Assembly: GCA_027919835.1 (NCBI GenBank)
Contig: JANVFP010000028.1
Location: 310,001 to 374,000 of the forward strand
Direction: 5' to 3'
DNA: 64,000 nt
Source: Lentinula raphanica
Taxonomy: Eukaryota > Basidiomycota > Agaricomycetes > Agaricales > Omphalotaceae
Positions 37,898 to 50,092 of this stretch are shown here, piece by piece. Made by a program: the position numbers and the translations under genes. The notes under the pieces are model-generated. The model did not search any database and was not told where the DNA came from. It worked only from the letters and a program-made list of their open reading frames with translations. Numbering within the stretch: the first letter of the stretch is position 1; the number at the start of each line of letters is the position of its first letter.

Positions 37898-39189
37898 ATG
37901 TCTTACACACCTTTCACCCCTGTCGTTGAATTAGTCGATGATGGACAAGTTTGGTCCGATGCTGTCTCTCAAGGAATTGATATGGCAGCAATTGGATTTC
38001 AAACTGATGAACAGAAAAATCAGATTGGACGACTCCTTCGCAATGCTCACGAGGCTACTACCAACATTTCCATTGGATATATTAACAGAAATGTCAATGG
38101 ACTTGCTGATTGGATGAATCAGGCTTTTGCTACAGCCTTCACCAATCAAGAGAACTTAACAAATGAAGTTCGTAGCCTTCGACAGATTGTCGAAACTCAG
38201 GCAGAACTTTTACGAGCTTATAAGGCACAGCTTGATAAGCTTCCTGCTGATGCTGGAGCTGGCCCATTCAGAGGTCCCAAAGTACCTGACCCACCAACCT
38301 TCTCTGGAACAGACAACAAGATGTTGCCAATGAGCTCAATGCCATTTATGGTCGCCGTGATAACAAAGAAGGTGCTAAAAATGAAATCACACATCTTTGG
38401 ACAAACAAGTCACTGGCTAGTAAGGACTTTATCAAATATGCTGAACAATATCGCACTCTTGCACGTATTGTGGACTACCAAGATAGTATTCATATCGACA
38501 AGCTTCGTGATGTAATTTCACAAGAGTTGCGTAATGCACTTGTTGTGTTGGAAATTTCCGGAAAGACTCCTACTAAATGGGAAGATTATCTGGAACTTCT
38601 CCTTTTATCATATAAAGCCTTACATCCAGAAAAGACTAAAAGTGTAATATTTGGCACAGGCAATAATGCTAAAGGCAATGGCAGTCATGAACCAGATGCA
38701 ATGGAGATAGATGCGGCAAAAAAGAGTAAAGGCAAAACCCCAGAAAAGGTTAATTCCCAGGAGCAAAAACAACGATATTGCCAAATATGTGCCGGAAAGG
38801 GCTTAAAGGCAAAATCGAAGACTCACAATACAGTGGATTGCTGGGATAAGCCTGGAAATGAAGGCAAAAGGCCAAATTTCAATAAAAACTCTTCATCATC
38901 TGCATCTGCATCTGGTCAAGGAAACAAAGGGAAACAACCACCACCGAGTGATAAGAAATCATTCAAAGCGCGGTTGATGGAATTATTTGATGAAATAGAC
39001 AGCCAAGAGCCAGCGCCCCCAGCTGATGCTCTCAATGTCAACTCCACGAGCACCCCTGATATTAGTTTACCTGAGCTCACTGCAAAAGGAGCGACTGCAC
39101 ATGTCGGTGAAGTGCAGGCAGGACCTTCTAAGCCATCGCGATGGGCTAGAAGTCAACAATACAAGGCGGATTTTCCAGAGGGACTGTAG
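37898..39189 (+). pseudogene. gypsy gag, broken by deletion/frameshift
   Basis: Frame 1 opens MSYTPFTPVVELVDDGQVWS and runs to DPPTFSGTDNK near 38320. The Gag sequence then continues in another frame (ANELNAIYGRRDNKEGAKNE, KDFIKYAEQYRTLARIVDYQ) to TAG 39187-39189. The usual 60-100 residues between these two capsid blocks are missing, so the junction is a deletion, not just a one-base slip. A zinc knuckle (CQIC...HNTVDC) sits at about 38781-38843, and an acidic/proline-rich tail follows. Confidence 0.8.
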
Positions 39190-39266
39190 AGGATAATGTC
39201 TGTGATCTACAGTCAGGAAATAGTGTACCCAATATCAGCACTGATAAAAAATCAGATAAAGTAGTT

Positions 39267-42200
39267 ATGGAAGCTTGTTTAAATAATATTGCTCGTAACA
39301 AGAAATCATCTTTTAGACTTTCAGTAACACTTTGGGTATACGGTTTTAAAGTGCAGGCCGAGGCTCTTGTTGACTCTGGAGCAACAACAAATTTCATCGA
39401 CAAAAGATATGTTGAAAGAAACCACCTGGTAACAAATAAGATAGCACAACCATATCAAGTTTTGAATGCAGATGGAACGCCAAATGTTGCAGGAGAGATA
39501 AAAGAGTATGTTCGAGCATATGTCCAAATTGGTTCACATAAAACCATACAGTATCTATATGTCACTCAGCTAGGTGACAAGGACATGATGATTGGATACT
39601 CTTATCTCTACAAACACAATCCAGAAATAGATTGGCATTCAGGGGAATGGGCGTTCACCAGGTGTTCAGAGACATGTGCATCTAGAGCCCGTAAAATACG
39701 AGTTGATGAAGCTGGAGCTGATGAGCTTCACCTCGAACCAGATTTACCATGGGAATCTTCACTGGACAATTTAGGAGAAGAGGACATGGATAATCCTTAC
39801 ATTAACTGGATTGACATGCACAATTCAGATGAGCAAAAACAAGCAGCAACTATTGCCGCTATGTTTGATGAAAAACATCTAGAAGAAGAATTTGTTGAGG
39901 AAGACGAGGATACCACTAAGTGGAAATCTCTTATACCACCATGGTTATATGATTATGGTGACGTCTTCTCAAAGAAAAGATCAGAGCGGATGCCAGAACG
40001 TAAACCATACGACCATCCAATTGATTTTGAGGAAGGGTCTACTCTTCCCAAACCATCAAAAATCTATCCACTGTCTTTAAAAGAAAGGAATTCTTTGGAT
40101 GAATGGATTGATGAGGAACTTAAGAAAGGCTATATTAGACCATCTCAAAGTCCTATTGCTGCTCCATTCTTCTTTGTCAAGAAACATGATGGTTCCTTAC
40201 GACCAGTCATGGATTATCGTGTTCTCAATGATATCACTGTTAAGAATCGCTATCCAATCCCTCGAATATCAGACTTAATAGACTCTCTCAGCCAGGCTTC
40301 AATCTTTACAAAGATTGACTTACGCTGGGGATACAACAATGTTCGAATTCGTGAAGGGGATGAATGGAAAACAGCATTCATTACAAAGTGGGGTTTATTT
40401 GAGGCAACAGTCATGTATTTTGGATTCTCCAATGCACCAGCTACCTTTCAGGCAATGATGAATGATATTCTCGGAGACTTGATATGTAAAGGAAAAGTAA
40501 TGGTGTACTTGGATGATATTCTTATATTTGGCAATGACAAAGAAGAACACAGGGAGATTGTTCGAGAAGTGCTGCAAAGACTTCGAGACAATGATCTCTA
40601 TGCAAAAGCTGAAAAATGCTTTTTTGAGCAGGACAGTATAGACTACCTTGGAATGATTATTTCTAAGGGTTATGTGAAGATGGATCCAAAGAAGCTTGCT
40701 GGAGTTCTTGAGTGGCCTGTACCAACAAAAGTAAAACATGTTCAAGCATTCTTAGGCTTTGCAAATTTCTACAGAAGATTTATTAAAGATTTTGCCAAGA
40801 TTGCAAGGCCACTCACCAATCTCACTAAAAAGGATCAACCTTGGCTCTGGGATGACATAGCACAGGAAGCATTTGAAGCGCTGAAAAAGGCTTTCACAAC
40901 TGCTCCCATTTTAAGAATACCAGATGACACTAATCCTTTCCGACTAGGCACAGATGCCAGTGATTTTGCAGTCGGAGCTGTATTGTACCAACTGGACCCA
41001 GATGACAATCTGTGGCATCCAGTTGCCTTCTATTCCAAGTCACTCAGTGTTCATGAGCGTAACTATGAGATATATGACAAGGAATTGCTTGCAATTATAC
41101 GAGCATTGGAAGAATATCGACATTACTTGGAAGGTCATCCAGAAAAATTTGAAATATGGTCAGATCATCAGAATTTGACTTATTTCCGGTCTGCCCAGAA
41201 GCTAACACGAAGACAAGCGAGATGGGCTCTGTATCTTACTCGCTTTGATTATTCTCTACGGCATAAGCCAGGGAAAACAATGCAGGCTGAAGACCCTCTG
41301 TCCAGGAGGCCAGATCATGAGGAGGGGGTAAACCTCGACAATCGAGATCAAATTTTACTCAAACCTGAATTTTTTGCCATTCAGGCTATTGAGGCTGCTC
41401 ATGAATCGCCTATCAATGATGAACAAATCCTAAGGGAGGTCAAAGAAGCCTTGCTAACTGATGAAGTTACGAAGGATTACAAATCACTTCTGTCATCAGG
41501 ACCACGTGAATTCAAGAAATCACTAGAAGAGTGGAACTATGAAAATGGTCTACTACTTTACCGTAGTAAAATATATATTCCAAAGAGCACAGATGATCAT
41601 CTACGAAGACGCATAGTTCAAATGCATCATGATTTACCATCAGCAGGACATCCTGGTAGATGGAAAACCTATGAACTCGTTTCTCGAAACTATTGGTGGC
41701 CAGGGATGTCAGTCTTTGTAAAAAATCATGTCTCAGGCTGTGATACTTGTCAGCGGATGAAAAATCGCTCACAACAGCCTTTTGGACCCTTACAACCTAA
41801 TCGAGTACCAAATGGACCTTGGGAAATTATTTCCATAGACCTTATTACTCAATTACCACCATCTGGAAAGCACAATGCCATATGTGTTGTGGTAGATCGC
41901 TTGACTAAGCGTGCACACTTCTTTGCAATCACAAATAATTTCACAGCCAAAGACTTAGCAAAGTTACTCTATGACAGGATATATCCACTGCATGGACTCC
42001 CATTGCAAATAATATCTGATAGAGGAACACAGTTTGCTGCTGAAGTTTTTCAAGAATGGTGCAGGCTACTTGGAATTGAATCTACTATGTCAACTGCCTA
42101 TCATCCACAAACTGATGGACAAACAGAACGTGTTAACCAGATTTTGGAACAATACCTTCGGTGCTATGTTGACTATAATCTCAATGACTGAGCCGATCTT

Positions 42201-42956
42201 CTAAGCACAGCAGAGTTTGCATACAGCAATCAAGCACATGAAGGTACCAAGGAGAGTCCCTTCTTCCTGGAATATGGTCGACATCCTCGTGCAGGTCCTA
42301 TGCTCATTAAAAATCAGGGATCCATTGATTTTAATGACATAATGCAACAAAGACTTGAAGCTCAAGAGCAAGCAAAAGCAGCTCTAAAGCTTGCAGCTGA
42401 AAGAATGAAATGGTATTATGACAAAGGAGTTCAAAACATACCTTTTAAAGTTGGAGACAAGGTTCTATTGAATCTTAAAGACTATCAAACTACAGAACGA
42501 GCTCTCCAGCCAAGATTTGAAGGCCCATTTAAAATCATCAGAAAACTATCAGATGTGACCTTTGAACTGAAACTACCTCCAAAATACCGTGGGATACATC
42601 CTGTTTTTCATGCTAGCAAGCTTGCCACCTATACAGAATCTACCATTCCAGGACAAAAGGCTCCTACTCCTGAAACTATAATAGTTGATGGAGAGGAAGA
42701 ATGGGTAGTGGAGAAAATTTTACAACACCGAGTTCAGAGAAAGAGATTGGAATATCTGGTGAGATGGAAAGGTTTTACTCGAGATCATGATACTTGGGAA
42801 CCTGCTGCAAATCTCAAAAATGCACCAGAGAAAATTCGAGAATATAAAAAACAGATTGATCATTCAATTGAAAGTGTGGAACTGGACATATTCTCAATGG
42901 AGCTCGAATCAGAAGAGGGGGTAATGTCACAGATTTCTCTTTATTCTCTACCTTAA
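39267..42956 (+). pseudogene. gypsy pol: protease, RT, RNase H, integrase, chromodomain (one nonsense codon)
   Basis: Domains in order: aspartic protease (LVDSGATTNFID, ~39367), reverse transcriptase (VYLDDILIF, ~40504), RNase H (GTDASDFAVGAV, ~40948), integrase zinc site (HHDLPSAGHPG ... CDTC) and DDE core with SDRGTQFAAEV and TAYHPQTDGQTERVN. The frame is interrupted by TGA at 42189-42191, where the family normally has Trp (TGG to TGA). It reopens at once as ADLLSTAEFAYSNQ and ends with a chromodomain (EYLVRWKGFTRDHDTWEP, ~42750) before TAA 42954-42956, inside the 3' LTR. The chromodomain places it among chromoviruses, which target heterochromatin. Confidence 0.93.
42911..42921 (+). promoter_or_regulatory. 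Polypurine tract of gypsy element
   Basis: agaagaggggg just upstream of the 3' LTR (42925). It would prime plus-strand DNA synthesis. Confidence 0.65.
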
Positions 42957-43458
42957 TCACTTATCTTATCTCCTATCTCTATCTTATCATATTATCAGTA
43001 GTAGTTTATCATTTGATCATCTCTGTGCCATACATATTTTCATTTGTACAACCAGTGATGGGACATGCTTGCTCTGCACCATATCTACATTACAACAGGT
43101 TGTCTTATGATGTAATAAGTGAAGCATCCACAGGATGACTTCATAGATGACTTCATAGATGACTTCACCATGAATCATCCACAGTCTCCACAGGATGACT
43201 TCATAGATGACTTCATGCATGACTTCACCATGAATCATAGTGACTTCATAAATGACTTCATGTAGCTCCAACTATGACATGGACTATGATATCATTAGAT
43301 AGTAGCTCCACTCTAGAGTAGTATAAATACTCTCATGTATCTCTGGGATCCCCCAGATTCAAGAACATCTTTTATCCTCTTGTGATCAACTTGTGCTCAT
43401 ACTCTGTCACTATCCCCAACCTTTGCAACTACAACTAGGTGAGTTCTAAGTTGTGATA
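42925..43458 (+). repeat. 3' LTR of gypsy element
   Basis: 534 bp, same length and almost same sequence as the 5' LTR, including the 12-bp-type repeats and TATA box. The near identity implies recent insertion. Confidence 0.95.
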
Positions 43459-43463
43459 GGCAT

Positions 43464-44113
43464 CAGGAAAAATGTACTGAGCCCTCAGCCACTCAAAGCT
43501 GCTCTCAGGCCCCCTAGAGCCTTTCAAGGCTTTGGAGCCCCAAAGCCTGCAGAGATACCCCCAAATCCTAGGCACTCTCAGCCACCTGAAAGTCTTGAGG
43601 TATTCTTTGGGGTGCTTTGAGGTGCTTTGAGGTGCTTTGAAGTGCTTTGAGGGTCTTTGAGGATCTTTGAGGGTCTTTGAGGGTCTTTGAGTGTCTTTGA
43701 GGATCTTTGAGGTGCTTTGGGATGCTTTCAAAAGCAAATAATATGAATAAAAATCAATTGATTCCTCTTATTTCTATTTTACATTACATTCTATTTTATT
43801 CTTTTTTCATATTCTAGTATTATGTAATTTCTAATTATATTATATTATGTAAGACTTATATAATTACAAGATTTTATAATGTACTATTTAAATTACCAAA
43901 TTATATAGAGAATCTAATCTATGAATGTTATATATAAAATCCTTCATTGAGATATGTTAACATATACAACATGTAGACATGTAGTTAATATAGCTATAGA
44001 TATGTTTTGACCATGTGACAAACTTTTTGATTGTACATGGTTCACGGTGGCAGCCCAAATATATCATTGAAACAAGATATTGTCAAAGTTGTCAATGGCA
44101 GTTTTTGATGCAT
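43464..44113. other. Left interior of the outer element
   Basis: Continues the outer element after the gypsy insertion: caggaaaaatgtactgagc, then a region shared with the small element at 57368-57649 (agagatacccccaa, cctagg), then a 10-bp tandem array (43611-43730) and an AT-rich filler without coding capacity. Confidence 0.6.
43611..43730. repeat. 10-bp tandem repeat array (left subterminal)
   Basis: About twelve direct repeats in exact 10-bp register, consensus GGTGCTTTGA with variants GGATCTTTGA and GGGTCTTTGA. Confidence 0.88.
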
Positions 44114-44122
44114 GTATCTTCT

Positions 44123-44156
<34 letters not shown>

Positions 44157-44385
44157 TGGAGCGTTATTGTTTTCCAGGCCGGTAACAATGTTACCTCCTG
44201 TCGAACCGCTGAGATCGCAAGGCAAGCCGAGCTGTATTATATACCACACGAGGAAATGCGTTACGCACTAGACGTCTCAGACGTCTTCGTGTGGGACTCC
44301 GATGCTGACAGTACTGAATCTAGAATGCATTAGTCATCTTACAGGTGGGTCTCGCAATCAGCCCAGTCCTCATACTTACCCATAC

Positions 44386-47300
44386 TTACCCCATGCCAGC
44401 TCGTATACCCACTAAAACCCCGCCTTCCCCTATCCATTCTTCGGGGAGATTGTCTTGCTCTCTTAGAACTTCTAGCCAGGTGTTCTTGACCAGCCCTTTA
44501 TCGAGTCTTCCTTTCGTTAGTTTGGTACTTGCCAGAAGGCAGTCTAATTCCAGTCGACTGTCAATTGTCGCTTTCCATCGTCGCTTGGCCTCAATTTCGG
44601 ATATCTCTTTTCCTTGGATTACTGCCTCGCATCGTAACTTCCATATCAGGTATGCAGATTCAGAAATCATTATTCTGAATAGTCTTGAATCGCCTGCAAG
44701 GTGTTTCCCCTCATCATTTATCATTTTTATGAGCCCGCAACCAAGAATTGTCCCAAAGCATGGGTTGATCCACTCCGTTGTCTTCCCTTGCCATAGTGCT
44801 TCTGTGAGTGACCATATGAGCTTTTGGTTTGATTTCTCACATTCTGTTAGGATGTGCTCCATTGATTCGGGTTCTCCGCATAATACACAGTTTGCCCTGT
44901 GTTCAAAGTTTGTTATATTTGTCCAATAGTCCCCGATTTTGTAACCATTGTGGGCTGTCATCCATATGAAGTAACGATATTTTCTGGAGAAGTCTTTGTG
45001 ACGGAGGCTTTTCCAGAACAATCTATCGGATGGCTCTATTCTCTGGGTTTCATTTATCATGTATTTTGCCCGACCCACATTTGTTCTCGTCGCTCTTCTG
45101 TCCAAGGCCATCTGGTATTTCGGTTTTGCCATTTTATGATTCCGTATGGCCTTATATGCTAACGCTTGTGTCATTCCTTTTAGTTTTGCCCCAGTTACTT
45201 TTAGTGTTGGGGGTATCTCTAGGTCTACAGCATCCACATCATCTTTTTGGCAGCCTGTTTTTGCTAGTTCATCCGCGCGTTCATTTCCTTCTATGCCTGC
45301 ATGGCCTTTGACCCATTTGAAAGATGTTCGGGCATTCCTCTCTCGTAATGCTGAAATTGTCGCTTTGTATTCCCTCGGGTTTGCTACACCAATGAAGCCT
45401 TGGTCTTCCCATTTCTGGCGGTGTTTCGTGAGTCCTTCGATGCTAGTTTTTGAGTCTGAGAGGATCAAGATGTCCGTATCACGGTGAGCGATGCTAGCTG
45501 CCTCTTTTATGCTCACTATTTCACCGGATTGGTTTGTCTGTGGGACCGTCTCCGGGAGACGAATCGCTTTGTTTAGAGTTTCATCCTGCGGGCAGAATAT
45601 CCCGGCGCCGGCTCTGGCGTTGTCATTACCGTTGTTTATGCACGAACCGTCAGTGTATATCTCTATCCGGTCTCGCTCTATCACCTCCTGTTGTGCTGGG
45701 GCGCTATATAATGTGTTCGTTGTTTCTCCCTCTGTGAAGATGCGGAATGCATCTGCTAGAGTCCCTTCCATTGTGATTTGCTTGTCAAAGGTAATTTCGT
45801 GCTCCATGTTTCGGTGAGCTTCCACATTTTCATCACTTGGTTGTTTCTCTGTTGGATTCCACTTCGGTGGTATTATCCTCATTATCTCATTTGCTTTGGA
45901 GAAACATTTGAAGGGGGACAGGCAATTTCTGGCTCTAGCTGTTTCACATTCTATGCACCTGCAGTTTCGGCGGCGACTATGACGCGGTGTGCGTATCTTT
46001 TTTGCTTCCTCCTCTAGGTCTCCTACCGACGTTACTCCGTGGTTTTCCCTCAAACATTTGCTCTGTTTGTTGTTGTGCATTTTTGCCATTCCTGGTGTTT
46101 CAATATGTAACCACGCTGGCATTTCTCTGAGTATCTCTCTGGAAAAGGCTATCCCTTCTAGCCTCGCTCCATATTTCTTTGCAACTTCAATCATATTCTT
46201 GAGGTCATTCGGAAGTTTTGATGTTTGGGTTTTCCAGGATTGCAGGAATATGTTTATTCTGGAACGTTCATCAATGTTCTCGTACTTGTTAGGTATGTTC
46301 ATGGCAATCAGGGCATCTGCAACATGGGTCCACATCGCGCGGCTTTCGCTTAGGTCTAGATAGCTCTGTAGCCATGTTATCGTTATCGCCTCATTTCTTG
46401 CTATAAGGTCCAATAGGTTCCTTCCTCCCATCTCAATCGGTGCATAAATTGTTTCTTTGTTTATCCGGACGTGGTTCTTATCATCCCATAGGAAGTTTCG
46501 TATCCTTTTTTCCAAACGGCATTCCACATCTTTTGGCATGCCTTGCACTTTTGTCAGGTATTGCGTCATTCCTCCGACAATCATTGTTATTATCAACCTT
46601 CTTCCCTCCATTGTCGGGCGGCTTTTCTCCCATCGCTCCAGAGATTGGTCTATTTTTTCTATAACTCTCGACCATGGTAATGTTTGGCTGATGCCATTTC
46701 CTATCAGGGCCCCAAGGCTTCGGATTGCATCTCCTTCTCGTGCAATCTTAATATATTCTGGGATTGTTGTCCCATCTTCTCTATTCAGGAACCGTCTTTG
46801 TCGTAGCATGTCCCGGTATTCCAGAGACCCAATCGGTATTATTTCCGTTTTGCTTATGTTGAATTTCGCACCTGATGCTAAGCACCATTCTTCTAGGACT
46901 TGTTGCAACTGTCCAAAGTCATCTTCGTTCGATAGGTATACAGTTGTGTCATCTGCAAAGAACGTAGCAATGAGCCGTTCAGTTTTTCCAGGTATGTTCA
47001 TGCCTTTAAGGTCTGATTTACGGAGTGCTTCACCCAATGGTTCAATGGCTATGTCAAAGAGGAGGCACGATAAGGGGTCGCCCTGGCGTACCCCTCGGGT
47101 TACCTTGAAAGGTTCCTTGCTTCTTAGCCCGTTAACCATTACTGTTGTGTTCGCATCACTATATAATGATTTCACTGTATTTATGAAGTGTTCCGGTATT
47201 CCATACTGATCTAACGCCTTCCATAGATAGTCATGTTTGATTTTATCGTAAGCTTTCTCTTGGTCTAGTGCAATTATCGCACCATTTTGTTCGGTGGCTT

Positions 47301-49584
47301 CAGCAAGGTTGATAACCAACTTCAAGAGCCAGATTTGATCATAGATATGGCGTCCGGGTACGAATCCTGCTTGTGCAGGGTTTATTATTGTTGGGGCTGC
47401 TCGAGCTAACTTTATTGTGAGTGCCTTCGTCATTATCTTATAGTCTGAGTTTAGCAGAGAGATCGGTCGGTAGTTTGCAATTATTGCCTTGTCTCCTTTC
47501 TTGTAGAGGGGACACATCCAGCTTTCCGCAAACCCCGTGTCTGGTGCAATTCCATGTTGTTCGATATCGTTGTATACTTTTCGCAATGTTTGAATGATAT
47601 TGAATGCACGAGTGTTATGCTTGGTTGCATTTGTGTAGCGTGCGTTGATTGTTTTCCATATTTCATAGCTAATTCCATTTAGCCCCGGGGCTTTGTGATT
47701 CGCTGATAGGCGCAGTGCTTCTTCTACAGCCTTGTCGGTCAGGAGTCTGGCCAGTTCCCCTGCATGGTCAACTTGTATTCGGGATTCCACCCGATTGAGC
47801 ACGAGCTGTGTTGCTCGTTCTCGTGCTTCTATGTTCGGGACATGTTCATCATGCTGGATTTCATCATGGTGGTCTCTCATCATATCTGCCATCCTTTGGG
47901 AGTGAGTTTCATATTCTTTCACTGCCTCTGCTTGTTGTGATCCATTAGGTGCTTGTGTCACTCCATTTGTGGCTGGCTTCTTTTCTAACCGTCTGAGCAG
48001 TTGGCGTGGTGCTTTTGATTTGTTTTGCTGGGACCAATATCTGGAGATTGTTTCACCATATAAGATGTTTCTTGTCTTTGTCATAGCTCTACTCGATTTA
48101 TGGCGCTGTTGCTCTAATGACGCCAACTTCTCTTTCAGCATTGTTACGGATATCATCCGTTCATCTTCCCCCAGCTCTTGATCATTGCTAATCACATCAA
48201 TTCTGCTTTCCGTGGTTTGGATTTCCTGGTCCAGTTGTGGAACTACTGCTTTCGCCCGTGCACGCGCCAGCTTCACAAATTCGCGCTGGAATTCGGCCCA
48301 TTCTGTCTGTATGTTTCGTCCAGGGTCCCATTCTTGATCCTCCATTGTGGTTATGCGGTCTTCTAATTTCATCCCTTCTTCATTTATGAAGTCTCTTACT
48401 TTCTTGTCATAGATTATGTGGTGGGGCATGACCCATCTGCCTCGTCCCACTTTCGGAGCTGCTTCAGATGTTAGCTTTACTGACACCATGTCATGATCTG
48501 TTTTGATTCCAGGAGTCTCGATGTTCCATTCGAAAAGGTTATCACTCAAGTTCGTTCTGTTATAGATTCGGTCCAGTCGTGCATGATGCTTTGTTTGGTC
48601 TTGAGATGCTCTCATAAAGGTGTATTTTAGTGTCGATGGGTATGTGTATCTCCATCCATCCTCGAGTGATAATAAGGTTTTCAGATTATCAAGTGCGTTA
48701 ACTGCGCATGCTGCATCACACCTCATTGGTAGTCGATCCATCATTTCTTCTACCACGTTACAGTCGCCCAACATCAAGTCAGGTTTTCGGATCCGTGGAT
48801 TACGCTCAAAGAAACTTTTGATTTGTTCCCAGAACGTAGCATTCTCTTGCATGCTCGCGTTCGGTGCATATATTCCTAACAGAGACAATTTTTCATCGTT
48901 ATGCCAATGTATTTCCATCAGTAGGGCATGCCCTGCAACAATTTCATACGTTTGAATCCCTTCTGTATTCGTTATGCTTTTATTTAGTACGAATGCAATT
49001 CCTGCTGCATTTGGTGTGTCTTGTCTCCTGGAGAATAGGATCTTCAGACTTGCTCCATGTATTCGCTCGATATCATCTCTTCTTTGGGAGTCCAGGTGAG
49101 CCTCTCCGACCACTAGGATACCTATCCGATGGCGGTTTATCAGTTGGCGGACATGCATCCATTTGTTATCTGAGTGTTCTGGGTTGATCACTCCATGGCC
49201 TCGGATATTCAATGCTGCGATTTTTATTGCAGATTTGGTCTTTTTCTTACAATGGTTTCATTTCGTTCTTGCATTAGGTGTGCTTACATTTCTGTTATCT
49301 CCCTTCGGTATGTTCTGGGATGTGTTTGGTTGCACGTCCCCTGTGTTTGGGGTTGTTGGCGGTCGATTGTCATCTGCCAGGTCGTGATTGACCTCGTCCT
49401 CAATATTTTCGGGACTAGGGGCGTTTTGCCCATCCATGCCATTAGTGGCAGGTCCAGGTGGTTCTATCTGATGCCTGGCATCTCGTTGTTGAGATTGATC
49501 CCCTCCTCCTCCGAGCCCTTCCTCGGGAGTGCAGTCGGGGGCGGCAGCTACACTCCCTCCGGAACCGGAGGTGTTCGTGTCCAT
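44386..49584 (-). CDS. LINE ORF2: AP endonuclease, reverse transcriptase, RNase H (in-frame TGA near N-terminus)
   Basis: A 108-codon N-terminal part from ATG 49584 (MDTNTSGSGG, Gly/Pro/Asn rich) is followed by TGA at 49260-49258. The same frame then continues through a Lys-rich KKKTKSAIKIAALNIRGHG for about 1,600 codons to 44386. The endonuclease begins at LNIRGHG, with LMLGDCNVVEE and the DHDMVSVKL end. RT: YKKGDKAIIANYRPISLLNS, ALDQEKAYDKI and FADDTTVYL. RNase H: IEIYTDGSCINNG, LILSDSKTSIEG, HAGIEGNERADELAK. A CCHC-like finger (CVLCGEPESMEHILTEC) lies near the C-terminus. Apart from the one stop the frame is intact, so it is either just inactivated or needs readthrough/reinitiation. Confidence 0.93.
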
Positions 49585-50092
49585 GGTCCCGTAGCGTCGC
49601 CTTGAGTTTTGAGTTTGAGTTGTGTTGTTGTTTGTTGCGTTGAGTGGTCTGTACTTGCTACCTCGCGAAGGTCAGAAAGTCACGTACCGGTATAGGGGAT
49701 TCCATAATGAATATCATTGGGCACTTGGGCGCTCTCACTGATTAGACAAAAGGAGGCCAGGAATGCTGGCAGGTGTTCCCCGGGCTCAATAGCCCCACCA
49801 CTGCGGCAGTACAGAGTGTCCATTGAGGAATCGGCCTCAATAGATTCTGCATGCGTTCCCTTGTTCCACGTCCTGTCCTAAAAGCAGCCTTCTAGTCAGT
49901 AAATTGGGTGGTAAAGGGTTGCGCATCTTTGGTATGCGGCTTCTTCCTATCCCAAGTTCAGGCAGCCATAGTGCAACTGGGTTCGAGATTGTATTGTAGG
50001 TTATTCAAGTGTACATTTTCGACTGATACGTGTTTAGTCAAGAAATGTCCTACGGTGTACCATGTGTCTAGGTATGAATCAGTTTAGGAAGT
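49585..50092 (-). other. LINE spacer between ORF1 and ORF2
   Basis: About 508 bp without an open frame in the element's sense. Such a long spacer means ORF2 is not read by simple overlap with ORF1. Confidence 0.6.

Larger units (their letters stand above)
35903..43458 (+). mobile_element. Chromodomain Ty3/gypsy LTR retrotransposon
   Basis: 7,556 bp, flanked by 5-bp ggcat (35898-35902 and 43459-43463). LTRs of 534 bp start TGTCACAG and end GTGATA. Order inside: leader with paired hairpins, a 301-codon frame of unknown role, gag, then pol with protease, RT, RNase H, integrase and chromodomain. A purine-rich tract (agaagaggggg, 42911-42921) precedes the 3' LTR. gag has a deletion/frameshift and pol one nonsense codon, so this copy is probably immobile by itself. 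No clear tRNA primer site follows the left LTR. Confidence 0.95.

Noticed and set aside
43017..43271. 84-codon minus frame made of repeated EVIYEV units
   Set aside because: It arises from the LTR 12-mer repeats read backwards and occurs identically at 35995-36249.
46457..47209. 250-codon plus-strand frame
   Set aside because: Antisense shadow of the LINE ORF2 reverse transcriptase.
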